Shown: positions 52,703 to 62,859 of the stretch, one piece after another | Position numbering within the stretch: position 1 is the stretch's first letter | How the letters are laid out: every line of letters begins with the position of its first letter | The notes under the pieces: generated by a model | Database searches by the model: none | Told to the model about the DNA's origin: nothing | What the model saw: the letters and a program-made list of their open reading frames with translations, nothing else | Position numbers and translations under genes: made by a program | NCBI GenBank assembly: GCA_024226515.1 | Contig: JAAELQ010000046.1 | Location: 1 to 64,000 of the forward strand | DNA from: a bacterium | Lineage (GTDB): Bacteria > Acidobacteriota > Polarisedimenticolia > Polarisedimenticolales > Polarisedimenticolaceae | Length of the DNA: 64,000 nucleotides | Direction: 5' to 3'

Positions 52703-55012
52703 CTAGCGCGTCGGCAGCGTGTTGCACGAGCGCACGAGCGCACCGTCGCGCGCCTGCACGACGAAGCCGATCGGCCGGTCCGCCTCGCTCTCCACGGTCA
52801 GCGCGCGCCAACCGGCATACTCGAGGCCCGGCATCTCGTAGTGCTGAGCGACGTCGGGCCGGTGAAGCCCGGTTTGCACCAGCGCGGGCAACAGCTTGCC
52901 CTCGGCGTCGGTGAAGTGGATCGCGCGCGGGTCGACCGCGCGCCCGCCGTCGCGCGCCCAGCCGGCCACGCCGATGAGACGCCGACCGCTGTTCCAGTCG
53001 TAGTACGACAGCGACGCCTCCTCGACGGCGCCCGAGCAGGTGCCGTCGTCATCGGCGTGTGCCAGCACATCGTCTCCGCCGCCCGTTCGCGGCGGCGGTT
53101 TGCGGTCGACGACTTCGAGCCGCTCCCAGCGCAGGTCGAACGCGCCGCCCAGGCGCGTGACGGGCCCGGCGTCGAGGCGCACCTCGGTCACGACCTGCGC
53201 CATGCCGTCCGACAGCATGGTCTTCAGCTCCCACAGCGAGGTCGGCAGCGGCATGATCCACAGGCCCGACGGCAGATGGTCCGGCGGGACGCGGTACGTG
53301 CGCTCGCGGCCGTCCGCGAAGCGCAGCGAAACGCGGACCGGGGCCTGGCGGTAGGCCAGGCGCTCGAAGCGCTCGATCAGCCCGGCTTGGTGCTCGACGG
53401 CCAGCAGCAGCACGCCGCCGTCGATCGCGGGGGCAGGCTTCCACTCGCCCCACTCCGCGCGGTCGGTGGCGATCGTCGAGCGCTCGCCGAAGCGTGGCGA
53501 CTCGCGCCGCACCAGCAGCGTCGCACCGTCCGCCGAATCTTCGACGTCGTAGCGATCGACGATCGTCTGCAGCGTGTAGGGCTCGTCCCAGAACAGGTGC
53601 CGGCCGTCGATCCCGTACACGCCGGCCCCATTGGTCCACAGCAGGAAGCGCGGGGCGTCGTCCGCCGCGAGGAACTGCGCGTTCAGCCGGTCCAGCTGCG
53701 GCGTGTAGCTGCTGAACGACGTGGGCAGCGGCCGTCCGCGCCACGACATGTCGTTCGCGGCCGTGTAGGCGACGTCGCCGGGATAGACGTCGACCGCCTC
53801 GCCGCGCACCGCTGCGAGCAACGGGTCCGGCAGGCGTAACCGCTCGAGGTTCTCGCGCGACGTCGCTGCGAGTTCGGCGCGGTGATCTCCGTAGCGCAGC
53901 GAGCGCAGGATCTCGCCTCCGGCGAGTCGTCGCAGCGGGCGCGTCAGCAGGTCCGGCACCTCGATCGGCGGCACGAGCCCGGACCCCGCCGAGGCGACGA
54001 GCAGGAACGCCAGCGCCACGACGGCGATCGCGCCGGACTCGCGGCGCTTGGCCGAAGGGACCGCGATCGAGCCCGCCACGAGGACGAGCGCGCCGAACAG
54101 CGCGAGGAACACCACGTGACCGTCCTGTCGCACCATCGAGTGCTTCCACGCGGTGAACAGCGGGAAGGCCGAGGCCGCGAGAACGAGCAGCAGCTTCCGC
54201 TCGCGCACCCTCGCGGCCCACAGGCCGAGCAGGGCGAAGAACGACAGGTAGCCGACGACGCCGATCCACCCGCCCGGGGGAGCGAGGCTCATCGCGGCGG
54301 AGTATCCGCTGCTGATCTGCCACCCGGTGGACAGGTACTCCGGCAGCGCGGCGAGGCTCGCGCCGGTCGTCAGCCAGCCGCACGCTCCGACGAGGGCCGC
54401 GGCGCCGACGCCGGCGCCCAGTCGTTGCGCGATGCGGCGCGGTTGTGCGAACAGGGGCGCGGCGACGAGCAGCGTCGCGAACGCACCGAAGCCCAGAGAG
54501 AACTTCAACAGCAGGTACAGTCCCGCGATCGCGCCGGCCGCCCCGAACCACGCCGCGTCGCGTCGCGCGTCGAGCGCGCAGGCCACGACCAGCGTCAACA
54601 CGCCGAAGGCCAGCCACTCCAGGCTCTGCACCGCCAGCGCGTAGGTCACGGCGACGGTCAGCCCCGCTGTCGCCCACGGCGCGGCCGCTGCGTACTGCAG
54701 CACGAAGCGCATCGCGACGATCCCGCCCGCGACCAGCAGCACGAGCTGGAACAGCAGCGCCTGCACGGCGTGGCTGCCGATGTCGAGCGGCATCAACAGG
54801 AAACCGTACGGCCCGTACGTCGACAGGAACTCGCTGCCCCACTGCAGGCCGCGCTCCGCGGCGAAGTTGTAGGCGTAGATGAAGGACGGGTCGAGGCCGC
54901 CGTCGATCGCGCGCAGGTGAACGCGCAGGCCCAGCAGCAGCATGGCGCCGACGCCGACGGCATACGGCACGACCCACGCTCGCGACCCACGGGTTACGGA
55001 GGTGTCACTCAA
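52703..55012 (-). CDS. Polytopic membrane protein, glycosyltransferase-like topology, function unknown
   Basis: About 769 residues from TTG 55012, chosen to avoid overlap with the divergent nitrilase; the start is uncertain and no clear ribosome site is seen. About ten to twelve membrane helices fill residues 10-360 (LRAIDGGLDPSFIYAYNFA, STYGPYGFLLMPLD, AWKHSMVRQDGHVVFLALFGAL). A soluble domain of about 400 residues follows, containing WRGRPLPTSFSSYTPQLDRLN. The topology recalls C-family membrane glycosyltransferases (large helical bundle plus periplasmic domain), but no catalytic motif is identified. Confidence 0.75.
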   Translation of the reverse strand: MSDTSVTRGSRAWVVPYAVGVGAMLLLGLRVHLRAIDGGLDPSFIYAYNFAAERGLQWGSEFLSTYGPYGFLLMPLDIGSHAVQALLFQLVLLVAGGIVAMRFVLQYAAAAPWATAGLTVAVTYALAVQSLEWLAFGVLTLVVACALDARRDAAWFGAAGAIAGLYLLLKFSLGFGAFATLLVAAPLFAQPRRIAQRLGAGVGAAALVGACGWLTTGASLAALPEYLSTGWQISSGYSAAMSLAPPGGWIGVVGYLSFFALLGLWAARVRERKLLLVLAASAFPLFTAWKHSMVRQDGHVVFLALFGALVLVAGSIAVPSAKRRESGAIAVVALAFLLVASAGSGLVPPIEVPDLLTRPLRRLAGGEILRSLRYGDHRAELAATSRENLERLRLPDPLLAAVRGEAVDVYPGDVAYTAANDMSWRGRPLPTSFSSYTPQLDRLNAQFLAADDAPRFLLWTNGAGVYGIDGRHLFWDEPYTLQTIVDRYDVEDSADGATLLVRRESPRFGERSTIATDRAEWGEWKPAPAIDGGVLLLAVEHQAGLIERFERLAYRQAPVRVSLRFADGRERTYRVPPDHLPSGLWIMPLPTSLWELKTMLSDGMAQVVTEVRLDAGPVTRLGGAFDLRWERLEVVDRKPPPRTGGGDDVLAHADDDGTCSGAVEEASLSYYDWNSGRRLIGVAGWARDGGRAVDPRAIHFTDAEGKLLPALVQTGLHRPDVAQHYEMPGLEYAGWRALTVESEADRPIGFVVQARDGALVRSCNTLPTR

Positions 55013-55095
55013 AACGTAGTCATCATGGGGCAGCGGCTCGTGATTTCCAAGCGGGGGCGGGATCGCGCATAGAATGAACGCGGGAGGACGCCGAA

Positions 55096-55941
55096 GTGAG
55101 CGAAGAGCCCCGGATGACACGGATCGCCCTGGTGCAGCAGCCGGCCGGGCCGGACAAGACGGCCAACGTCGAGAAGGGCCTGCGCGCTGTGGAGCGGGCG
55201 GCGGAGCGGGGCGCGCGACTGGTGGCGTTCGCCGAGCTGGCCTTCGAGCCGTTTTGGCCGCAGCGGCCGGCGCGGCAGGATCCGACGTCCGTCGCCGAGC
55301 CGATCCCCGGGCCGACGACCGAGGCCTTTCGCGAGAAGGCGCGGCAGCTCGGCGTCGTCGTCGTGCTGAACCTGTTCGAGCGCGACGCGGGACTGACGTT
55401 CGACAGCTCTCCGGTGATCGACGCGGACGGCCGCCTGCTGGGCAAGACGCGCATGGTGCACATCACCGACTACGAAGGATTCCACGAGCAGGACTGGTAC
55501 GCGCCGGGCGACACCGGTGTCCCGGTTTACGACACGGCCGTGGGGCGCGTCGGTGTCGCGATCTGCTACGACCGGCACTATCCCGAGTACATGCGCGCGC
55601 TGGCCCTGGCCGGCGCGGAGCTGGTGTTGGTGCCGCAGGCGGGCACCGTCGGCGAGTGACCGGACGGGCTGTACGAGGCCGAGATGCGCGTTGCGGCGTT
55701 CCAGAACGGCTACTTCACCGCGCTCTGCAACCGGGTGGGCCGGGAAGACACGCTGACGTTCTCCGGTGAGTCGTTCGTCTGTTCGCCTTCCGGCCAGACG
55801 CTCGCCCGCGCACCCGAGGGGGCCGAACATGTCCTGATCGCCGACGTCGATCTGGCCGAGGTTCCGCGATCCCACGCGAGGAAGCTGTTCCTGCGCGACC
55901 GACGTCCCGAGCTCTACGCGGACTGGCTCGGGCGTTCTTGA
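55096..55941 (+). pseudogene. Nitrilase-superfamily amidohydrolase interrupted by an in-frame TGA
   Basis: The first 187 codons give a nitrilase fold with Glu47 (AFAELAFEPFW), Lys117 (LLGKTRMVHI) and Cys157 (VAICYDRHYPEY), the complete catalytic triad. At 55657-55659 a TGA interrupts the frame, and the same frame continues for 93 codons (PDGLYEAEMRVAAFQNGYF...LYADWLGRS) to a normal end. Relatives, from memory, carry Trp at the site (GEWPxGLYEAE), so TGG to TGA is the simplest explanation. The gene would encode 281 residues, the usual length for carbamoylputrescine-amidase-like enzymes. GTG 55096 follows GGGAGG. Whether it is truly broken, read through or a sequencing error is open. Confidence 0.85.
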
Positions 55942-56001
55942 TCCTACCGGGCCCCGGCCCTACGTTTCCTTAGTCGAAAAACCCTTTCGAAAGGTCGCCC
56001 C

Positions 56002-57237
56002 ATGTCCCAGGAAACAACCCTGACCTCCGTACTCGAGCCGATCGACAGCGAGCAGAACGACGTCGCCGTGGAAGGCACGTGGGATCCGCAACTCATCGAG
56101 TCCCTCTACGATCTGCTCTACGGTGTCAACCCCGGTCGCGAGCTGGTCTCCGAGCTGGAGTTGCTCGAGGCCCGGCACGGCGGAGCGGTCTACTCTGAAT
56201 TGATCTACTTGCTCTCGCACCTGCGCTTCGACCACGAAGAGGCGCGCGAGCACTGGACGAAGATCATCGACCACCGCGACCGCATGCAGGTGGACGAGAC
56301 CGTGCGCGTCGATCTGCGTGTCGCGCTGGTGAGCTACTTCGTCGAGGTCAACCGGCAGTTCACCAACCCGAAGGTGATCGAGCTGCGCGTGTTCGAGCAG
56401 ACGCAGGCCTCGGCCTACCGTGACGACCTTACCGGGTTGCACAACTACCGTCTGTTCCGCGAGCAGCTGATGCGCGAGATCCGTCGCGCCGACGCCGGAC
56501 ACCTTCCGTTGTCGCTGATCATGCTCGACGTCGACTGCTTCAAGGGCTACAACGACCGGCACGGCCACGAGGCCGGCAACGAGGTCCTCAAGCAGGCCGC
56601 CGAGGTTCTGCGCGATTCGATTCGCAAGATGGACGTCGCCGCGCGCTATGGCGGCGAGGAGTTCGCCCTGATCCTGCCCGACACGTTCAAGACGGTCGCC
56701 GCGCAGATCGCGGAGGAGACCCGGCGCCGGATCGAGGACCACGCGTTTCCCTTCGGCGAGACGCAGCCCGGCGGAAGCCTCACGGTCAGCGTGGGTGTCG
56801 CGACCTATCCGGCCGACGCGTGCGAGCCGCTGCAGCTCGTTCGCGCCGCGGACCGCGCGCTGTATCTGGCCAAGAGCGGTGGGCGCAATCAGGTCCAGCT
56901 GTACGGCAGCGATCGGCGTTCGTTCCGCCGCATCGACGCCTCGCTCGAGGGCAGTTACCGCATCTTCGATCAGGAGGGCAGCACGCTGTCCACGCTGAAC
57001 ATCAGCGAGGGCGGGTTGTTGCTGCTGGTAAACCGACCGCTCGAGACGGACAATGTCGTCGAGGCCTCGGTGACGCTGCCGGAGTCGTCCGAGTGCGTGT
57101 CGATCGTCGGCCGCGTCGTCACGACGAAGGAGCGCGGCGACGGGATGTTCGAGGTCGGCATCCGCACGATCGAGATCGGCCAGTCCGATCGCGAAGTGCT
57201 GCAGGACTACCTGAAGGTGACGGAGACCGTCGACTGA
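56002..57237 (+). CDS. Diguanylate cyclase with C-terminal PilZ domain
   Basis: A 411-residue cytoplasmic protein. The N-terminal helical region (about 20-130) is an unrecognised sensor part. The GGDEF domain (about 136-300) has GGEEF at 217-221 and an allosteric I-site RxxD (Arg208, Asp211) five residues upstream. The C-terminal PilZ domain (about 302-405) shows the RxxxR motif at 305-310 and NISEGG (333-338). It should make c-di-GMP from GTP, inhibit itself through the I-site, and bind product through PilZ. Start ATG 56002. It stands divergent from none; serA converges on it with seven bases between stops. Confidence 0.9.
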   Translation: MSQETTLTSVLEPIDSEQNDVAVEGTWDPQLIESLYDLLYGVNPGRELVSELELLEARHGGAVYSELIYLLSHLRFDHEEAREHWTKIIDHRDRMQVDETVRVDLRVALVSYFVEVNRQFTNPKVIELRVFEQTQASAYRDDLTGLHNYRLFREQLMREIRRADAGHLPLSLIMLDVDCFKGYNDRHGHEAGNEVLKQAAEVLRDSIRKMDVAARYGGEEFALILPDTFKTVAAQIAEETRRRIEDHAFPFGETQPGGSLTVSVGVATYPADACEPLQLVRAADRALYLAKSGGRNQVQLYGSDRRSFRRIDASLEGSYRIFDQEGSTLSTLNISEGGLLLLVNRPLETDNVVEASVTLPESSECVSIVGRVVTTKERGDGMFEVGIRTIEIGQSDREVLQDYLKVTETVD

Positions 57238-57244
57238 ATCCCGA

Positions 57245-58840
57245 TCAGACGCTGACCGACCGCGCGAAGACGACGTCGTCGATCGCGCAGATCCGATCCA
57301 ACACCTCCGCCGGGACTTTGCTGTCGACGTTGATGATCGACACCGCGACCTCCTCACCCCGCGGACGTCCGAGACGGATCCCGGCGATGTTGACCCCGGC
57401 GTCGCCGAGAATCGTCCCCATCGTGCCGACCACCCCGGGCACGTCGCGGTTGCGGAAGAACACCATCTCGCCCGCGCAGCGCGATTCGATCGAGACGCCG
57501 TCCACCTCGACCAGCCGCGGTCGATCCGCGGTGACGAGCGTCCCGGCGACCGTCGTCGTTCCCGCGTCGGTCTCCAGCGTCAGACGCAACAGGCCGGCGT
57601 AGGGCGAGCCCTCGCTGCTGCGGCTCTCGTCGACGGTCACGCCGCGCTCGGCGGCGAGGGCCAGCGCATTGACGTAAGACACTCCGCCGGTGGTGACGAC
57701 CGGGGTCAGCAGACCCTTGGCGGCCGCCATCACGACGGGTTTCAGCGTGTGCTCGGCCAGCGTTCCCACGGTGCGGATCTCCAGCCGCTTGAAGCCGCCC
57801 TCGGCGATCTGCGCCAGGAAGCTGCCCAGCCGCTCGGCGAGCTGCATCACCGGCACGAGCACCGCCGAGTCGTCGCGGCCCATCGACGGGAAGTTGACGG
57901 CGTCGAGGATCACGCCGTTCTGCAGGTAGTCACGGATCTTCTCGGCGATCTCGGTTCCGACGCGCACCTGCGCCTCGCGCGTCGACGCCCCGAGGTGCGG
58001 CGTGGCCACGACGTGCGGGTGCTGCACGAGTCGCAGATCCGCCGGCGGCTCGCTCTCGAACACGTCCAGCGCCGCGCCGGCGATCTTGCCCGCCTCCAGC
58101 GCCTCGAGCAGCGCCGCCTCGTCGATCAGCCCACCGCGGGCGCAGTTGATCAGTCGCACGCCGGGCTTCATCCGATCCAGCATCGCGGCGTCGATGATGT
58201 GCCGCGTCTCGTCGGTGCGCGGGAGGTGCAGCGTGAGAAAGTCCGCGCGCTCGACGACCTCCTCGAGCGACATGGCTTCGATGCCGTAGTCCCGCGCCAT
58301 GTCGGCGGAGACGAACGGGTCGTAGCCCACGACCTCCATGCGCAGCCCGCGGGCGGTGCGCGCGACCTCGCGCCCGATGCGTCCCAGGCCGACGATGCCC
58401 AGCGTTTTTCCGGATACCTCCACGCCCATGTACTTCTTGCGCTCCCAGCGGCCCTCGCGTAGCTCGGAGTTGGCCTGCGACACGTTGCGCGACAGGGCCA
58501 GCAGATGGGCCATCGTCAATTCGGCCGCGGCGACCGAGTTGCCGCCGGGCGTGTTCATCACCACGACGCCGGCCTTCGTCGCCGCGTCGAGGTCGATGTT
58601 GTCGACTCCGGTGCCCGCGCGACCGATGGCGCGCATGCGTCCCGGCTCGGCCAGCGTGTCGGCGGTGACCTTGGTCGCCGAGCGGACGACCAGCGCGTCG
58701 TAGTCGCCGATGACCTGCTGCAGCTCCGCGGGTTTCATTCCGGTCTTGACGTCGACTTCGAAGCCGGGAGTGGAACGCAGGAGCTCGATGCCCTCGTCGG
58801 ACACCGCGTCGGCAATCAACACTCGCACAGGATCGGGCAT
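57245..58840 (-). CDS. serA: D-3-phosphoglycerate dehydrogenase
   Basis: A 531-residue type I SerA, the first step of serine synthesis. ATG 58840 follows GAGG by eight bases; ATG 58846 is possible. The substrate-binding/nucleotide-binding domains carry GIVGLGRIGREV, NCARGGLID and TPHLGAST (active-site Arg, Glu and His set), followed by an allosteric substrate-binding (ASB) domain and an ACT domain (FFRNRDVPGVVGTMGTILGDAGVNIAGI). The ACT domain suggests serine feedback. No serB or serC is adjacent. Confidence 0.94.
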   Translation of the reverse strand: MPDPVRVLIADAVSDEGIELLRSTPGFEVDVKTGMKPAELQQVIGDYDALVVRSATKVTADTLAEPGRMRAIGRAGTGVDNIDLDAATKAGVVVMNTPGGNSVAAAELTMAHLLALSRNVSQANSELREGRWERKKYMGVEVSGKTLGIVGLGRIGREVARTARGLRMEVVGYDPFVSADMARDYGIEAMSLEEVVERADFLTLHLPRTDETRHIIDAAMLDRMKPGVRLINCARGGLIDEAALLEALEAGKIAGAALDVFESEPPADLRLVQHPHVVATPHLGASTREAQVRVGTEIAEKIRDYLQNGVILDAVNFPSMGRDDSAVLVPVMQLAERLGSFLAQIAEGGFKRLEIRTVGTLAEHTLKPVVMAAAKGLLTPVVTTGGVSYVNALALAAERGVTVDESRSSEGSPYAGLLRLTLETDAGTTTVAGTLVTADRPRLVEVDGVSIESRCAGEMVFFRNRDVPGVVGTMGTILGDAGVNIAGIRLGRPRGEEVAVSIINVDSKVPAEVLDRICAIDDVVFARSVSV

Positions 58841-58933
58841 GCGCATTTCCTCGGGAGGATCGGAGGTCGTGGAGACGGGTCGAGTGGGGATTGTAGCGGC
58901 GGCCCGAACGGGCCTCAAGACGGAGCGACGACT

Positions 58934-60523
58934 CTACCCGTCGCCCGGCAGAAACTCGACCGAGAAGGTCGATCCGCCGCCCGGGGCGTCGGCGTGACGC
59001 ACCGCCGCGTTCTGCGCTCGGGCCATCGCCGAGACCAGGGCCAGCCCGATGCCCAGCCCGGCCGGGGCCTCCGGGTCCGGGTTGCGCAGGAACGGCCGGA
59101 ACAGCCGCCGTCGCAGCGAGCCGGCCACGCCGGGGCCGTGGTCGGTGACCGACACCACCGGGCCGCGAGCGCCGCTCATCACACGAACTTCGATCGAGCG
59201 GTCGCGGGCGCCGCGCGAGTACTTCTCGGCGTTGTCCAGCAGGTTCTGCAGGATCTGGTGCAGCGCGTCGCGGTCGAAGTGGGCGTGCTGCACGTCGCGA
59301 TCGACCGTCACGACCGGGCGGGCGCCTTGCATCTCCAGCGCGGGGCGCAGGCGCTCGACCGACTCGCGCACCGCGGCGGCGAGGTCGCCGGGAACCGTGC
59401 GCAGGGTGTTGCCGCCGCGCTCGAGATTGGCGAAGCCGAGGACGTTCGACACGACTCGCCCGAGGCGGTCGGCCTCGTCCGCGATGCGGCGGGCGTACTC
59501 CGCGCGCCGCTCTTCGTCTCCGGAGCCGTCCGCCAGCATCTCGCCGTACAGCCGCAGGCCCGTCAGCGGCGTGCGCAGCTCGTGCGCCGCCGAGGCGGCG
59601 AAGCTGGCTCGCTCGCGCGCGAGTCGCTCGGTCTGGCGCACCAGCAGGACGACCGCCGTGCCGGCGATGCACGCGCCGAGCATGCCCAGCAGGAACGTCA
59701 GGCGGAAACGGGCGAGCACGCGCGCACCCTCTGCGGCCGCGGTCTCCAGCCGCGCCGTGGGATCGAGCGACACGGCCCACGGGTCACCGTCCAGCGCGAT
59801 CGGGCTCTCGCCGTCCGCCGCGGCCGGTCCGGGACGGACACGCACCGCCGGGCCCGAGCCGGCCAGCTCGCGCTCCAGCGCGCTCGACAGGATGACGAAC
59901 CCCTGGTTCAGCACGGCCCTCGGCGTGCCCACCTCGCGCAGGGCGACCAGCGCCGGGTCGTCGGAGACCCTCACGGTGTGCCAGCGGAACGGTCCCACGG
60001 TGACGACGCCGCCGGGCGCGGCGAAGCGCCTGCGAGCTTCGAGCTCCTCGTCGTGAGGCGAGGCCAGCAGATGCCCCGGGGTGGCGCACTCCAACTCTTC
60101 GAGGATCGCCCGCTGGATCTGTTCCGCCTCGACCGAGTCGTGCCCGGGCAGCGTCGGCAGGGCGATCTGTCCCAGCTCGTCGAGCTGGAAGTGGGCCCAG
60201 ACGAGCGGGTCGTCCGGCCCCGCGGCGAGCGGGGAGGGGCCCGCGAGATCCAGCTCGCACTCCGGCCCGAACACGCGCGGGTCGCGTTCGTAGTCCGTGA
60301 CCGGCCTCCGCGACTCGGAGTCGCGCAACGACTCGAGGCGGACCGCCAGCCGCTCGGCGTGCCTCTCGGCGTCGCGCTGCACGTCCGCCCGGACGGCCTC
60401 CACGACGCCCGAGGCGCGATGCCGCGCCGCGCGCCAGCCCGACACGTACCACGCCGCGCAGGGCAGCACGACGGCGGCGACGGTGAGCACGATCGCGACC
60501 GTCGTCCGATCGAGCCGGCTCAC
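58934..60523 (-). CDS. Membrane sensor histidine kinase
   Basis: A 529-residue kinase from GTG 60523, which overlaps the stop of the response regulator gene (GTGA). Two membrane helices at about 9-28 and 276-295 bracket a 250-residue periplasmic sensor region without a recognised fold. The dimerisation domain has His314 (SAAHELRTPL), the N-box is LQNLLDNAEKYS, the G-boxes are DHGPGVAGS and GLGIGLALV. The phosphodonor for the adjacent OmpR-type regulator. Confidence 0.92.
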   Translation of the reverse strand: MSRLDRTTVAIVLTVAAVVLPCAAWYVSGWRAARHRASGVVEAVRADVQRDAERHAERLAVRLESLRDSESRRPVTDYERDPRVFGPECELDLAGPSPLAAGPDDPLVWAHFQLDELGQIALPTLPGHDSVEAEQIQRAILEELECATPGHLLASPHDEELEARRRFAAPGGVVTVGPFRWHTVRVSDDPALVALREVGTPRAVLNQGFVILSSALERELAGSGPAVRVRPGPAAADGESPIALDGDPWAVSLDPTARLETAAAEGARVLARFRLTFLLGMLGACIAGTAVVLLVRQTERLARERASFAASAAHELRTPLTGLRLYGEMLADGSGDEERRAEYARRIADEADRLGRVVSNVLGFANLERGGNTLRTVPGDLAAAVRESVERLRPALEMQGARPVVTVDRDVQHAHFDRDALHQILQNLLDNAEKYSRGARDRSIEVRVMSGARGPVVSVTDHGPGVAGSLRRRLFRPFLRNPDPEAPAGLGIGLALVSAMARAQNAAVRHADAPGGGSTFSVEFLPGDG

Positions 60524-61206
60524 GATTCGCCCCAGGCGTAGCCCAGTCCCTTGATCGTCGTCACGATGCGCGGGACTGCCGGGTCGCGTTCGATCTTCTG
60601 GCGCAGGTTGGCGACCGTCATGTCGACGGTGCGCGTCTGCATGTCGCCGCGGGCGCCCCACACGGCCTCCAGCAGCTCCGGCCGCGTCACGGCTCTCGCA
60701 CGGTGATGGAACAGCCAGCGCAGCAGCGCCACCTCGCGCGCGGTGAGCGCGATCGCCTCTCCGTCGCGGTGCGCCTCGCAGCGTCCGAGGTCGATGCGGC
60801 AGCCGTCGATCTCGATCGACTGCACGGGCTCCGGCTCACGCCGGGCCCGGCGGGCCAGCGCCTCGACGCGCGCGATCAGCTCCTTCGTTCCGAACGGCTT
60901 GGTCAGGTAGTCGTCCGCGCCGGCCTCGAGCCCGCGCACCTTGTCGTCCTCCGAGCCGAGCGCCGTCAGCATCAGGATCGGCAGGTCGGGGCGCAGATCG
61001 CGCAACCGGCGGCAGACCTCGACACCGTCCATACCGGGAAGCATCAGGTCCAGGATCAGCATCTCGACCGCCGCCTCGGATCCACGCGCCAGGGCCTCCT
61101 CGCCGTTGTCCACCGCGACGACGGAGTGTCCCGCTCCGCGGAGCAGGTCGATCAGCCCGTCGCGCAGGACGGGTTCGTCTTCTACGACCAGGACGCGCAA
61201 GGTCAC
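60520..61206 (-). CDS. OmpR/PhoB-family response regulator
   Basis: A 228-residue regulator from GTG 61206: TLRVLVVEDEP, phosphoacceptor Asp53 (LILDLMLPGMDG), Thr81 and Lys103 (YLTKPFG), then a winged-helix DNA-binding domain (ALTAREVALLRWLFHH, VDMTVANLRQKIERDP, IVTTIKGLGYAW). It is coupled by overlap to the histidine kinase gene. The gene is divergent from the sigma54 activator gene with 75 bp between the starts, which must hold both promoters. Confidence 0.93.
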   Translation of the reverse strand: MTLRVLVVEDEPVLRDGLIDLLRGAGHSVVAVDNGEEALARGSEAAVEMLILDLMLPGMDGVEVCRRLRDLRPDLPILMLTALGSEDDKVRGLEAGADDYLTKPFGTKELIARVEALARRARREPEPVQSIEIDGCRIDLGRCEAHRDGEAIALTAREVALLRWLFHHRARAVTRPELLEAVWGARGDMQTRTVDMTVANLRQKIERDPAVPRIVTTIKGLGYAWGES

Positions 61207-61281
61207 CTCTGCCCAACATACTGGTTCGCCCGGGGCAAGTCTGTCAAAGCAGGGTAAAAGGCCGGTACGTATACTTAGACG

Positions 61282-62799
61282 ATGGATGACGCGCAGCAGC
61301 CGAGAACCGGACCTCCGGCGTCCGGCGAGGACGACCGCCTGCTGGCGGTCTACGACATGATCCGCGCGTTGAATTCCGAGACCGACCCGGACGTTCTGCT
61401 GGAGACCATGCTGGACATGGCCCTGCGTGTCGTGCGCGCCGAACGGGGGATGATCCTGCTGCGCGGCGAGACCGACGACACGCATTCGGTCCGGCTGGCG
61501 CGCAACCTCGAACACGAGACCATTCTCGAGGCCGCCGAGTTCAGTCGCAGCGTCGTGCTGCAGGCCGGTGAGGGCAAGTCGGTGCTGGCCATGGACACCG
61601 GCAAGGACGAGCGGCTCAAGCAACTCAAGAGCGTCAGCCTGTACGGCATCCGCTCGATCCTCTGCGTCCCGCTGCGCGTACGCGGCGAGATCGTCGGCGC
61701 GGTCTACCTCGACAGCCGCGTCGAAGGGGCGCTGTTCACGCGTGACGACCTGCGCTTTCTCGAGGCGTTCGCCGATCACGCCGCGCTGGCGCTGCAGAAC
61801 GCGCGTCTGTATCGCGGACTCGAGTCGGAGAACCGGCGCCTGCGCGTCGCGGCGGAGGCGCGCGACGGCCTGGGCCGGCTCGTCGGCCGCGCGCCCGCGA
61901 TGCAGGAGGTCTACGACCTGATCGAGAAGGTCGGACCGACGTCGCTGCCGGTGCTGATCCAGGGTGAGAGCGGAACGGGCAAGGAGCTCGTCGCGCGCGC
62001 GATCCACGAACACAGCCTGCGCCGACGCAAGCCGTACCTGTCGGAGAATTGCGCGGCGATTCCCGAGACGCTGCTCGAGTCCGAGCTGTTCGGACACGTC
62101 AAGGGCGCGTTCACCGGAGCCGACCGCGACCGCAGCGGCCTGTTCGAGCACGCCGACGGCGGCACGCTGTTTCTCGACGAGATCGGCGACATGCCCGCCG
62201 CGATGCAGGCGCGCTTGCTGCGCGTGCTGCAGGAGGGTGAGCTGCGCCACGTCGGCGATCACGTCCGGATCAAGGTCGACGTGCGGGTGATCGCAGCCAC
62301 GCATCGAGATCTACAGGTCGAGGTCGCCGAGGGTCGCTTCCGCGAGGATCTGCTGTACCGCCTGCAGGTGCTGGGCATTCGCCTGCCGCCGCTGCGCGAA
62401 CGTCCCGGCGACGTCGAGCGGCTGACGATGCACTTCCTCGAGCGCATCAGCGGCGACCGCGGGCGGCCTCGGCCCGGCATCAAGAGCGACGTGCTCGACG
62501 CCCTCGAGCGCCACGCGTGGCCCGGCAACGTGCGCCAGCTCGAGAACGCGATCCAGCGCCTGGCGCTGCTGGCCGGGGACGACCCGATCACGGTCGAGCT
62601 GCTGCGGGCCGACAAGGAGCTGAGCGCGGCGCTGCTCGGCCCGGCCGCCGACGTGCCGCTGTACTCGCTGCAGCGCAACGAGAAGGACCGCATCCGCGAG
62701 GCGCTCGACGCGTCCTCCGGCAACCGCACGCGCGCGGCCAAGCTGCTCGGCATCTCCCGTGCGACGATCTTCCGCAAGATCAAGGAATACCGGCTGTAG
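61282..62799 (+). CDS. GAF-domain sigma54-dependent transcription activator (Fis family)
   Basis: A 505-residue bacterial enhancer-binding protein. GAF domain about 18-178, AAA+ domain about 200-430 with Walker A GESGTGKE (228-235), the sigma54-contacting GAFTGA (275-280), Walker B GGTLFLDE (293-300), and the arginine finger region. The C-terminal HTH is Fis-like ([24 protein letters not shown]). It activates sigma54 promoters on a small-molecule or redox signal sensed by the GAF. The AAA+ residues are all intact. Confidence 0.93.
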   Translation: MDDAQQPRTGPPASGEDDRLLAVYDMIRALNSETDPDVLLETMLDMALRVVRAERGMILLRGETDDTHSVRLARNLEHETILEAAEFSRSVVLQAGEGKSVLAMDTGKDERLKQLKSVSLYGIRSILCVPLRVRGEIVGAVYLDSRVEGALFTRDDLRFLEAFADHAALALQNARLYRGLESENRRLRVAAEARDGLGRLVGRAPAMQEVYDLIEKVGPTSLPVLIQGESGTGKELVARAIHEHSLRRRKPYLSENCAAIPETLLESELFGHVKGAFTGADRDRSGLFEHADGGTLFLDEIGDMPAAMQARLLRVLQEGELRHVGDHVRIKVDVRVIAATHRDLQVEVAEGRFREDLLYRLQVLGIRLPPLRERPGDVERLTMHFLERISGDRGRPRPGIKSDVLDALERHAWPGNVRQLENAIQRLALLAGDDPITVELLRADKELSAALLGPAADVPLYSLQRNEKDRIREALDASSGNRTRAAKLLGISRATIFRKIKEYRL

Positions 62800-62859
62800 G
62801 ACCCGGTTCGCGCGCGTTCGAGTTCTCGGGTCGGCGGGGCAAGCGACCGCCCGGGCAAG

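Noticed and set aside
55657-55710. Selenocysteine at the nitrilase TGA
   Set aside because: No stable hairpin with a G-starting apical loop lies 16-37 nt downstream (only a 3-bp stem), and the family has Trp at this site; a TGG to TGA change is more likely.
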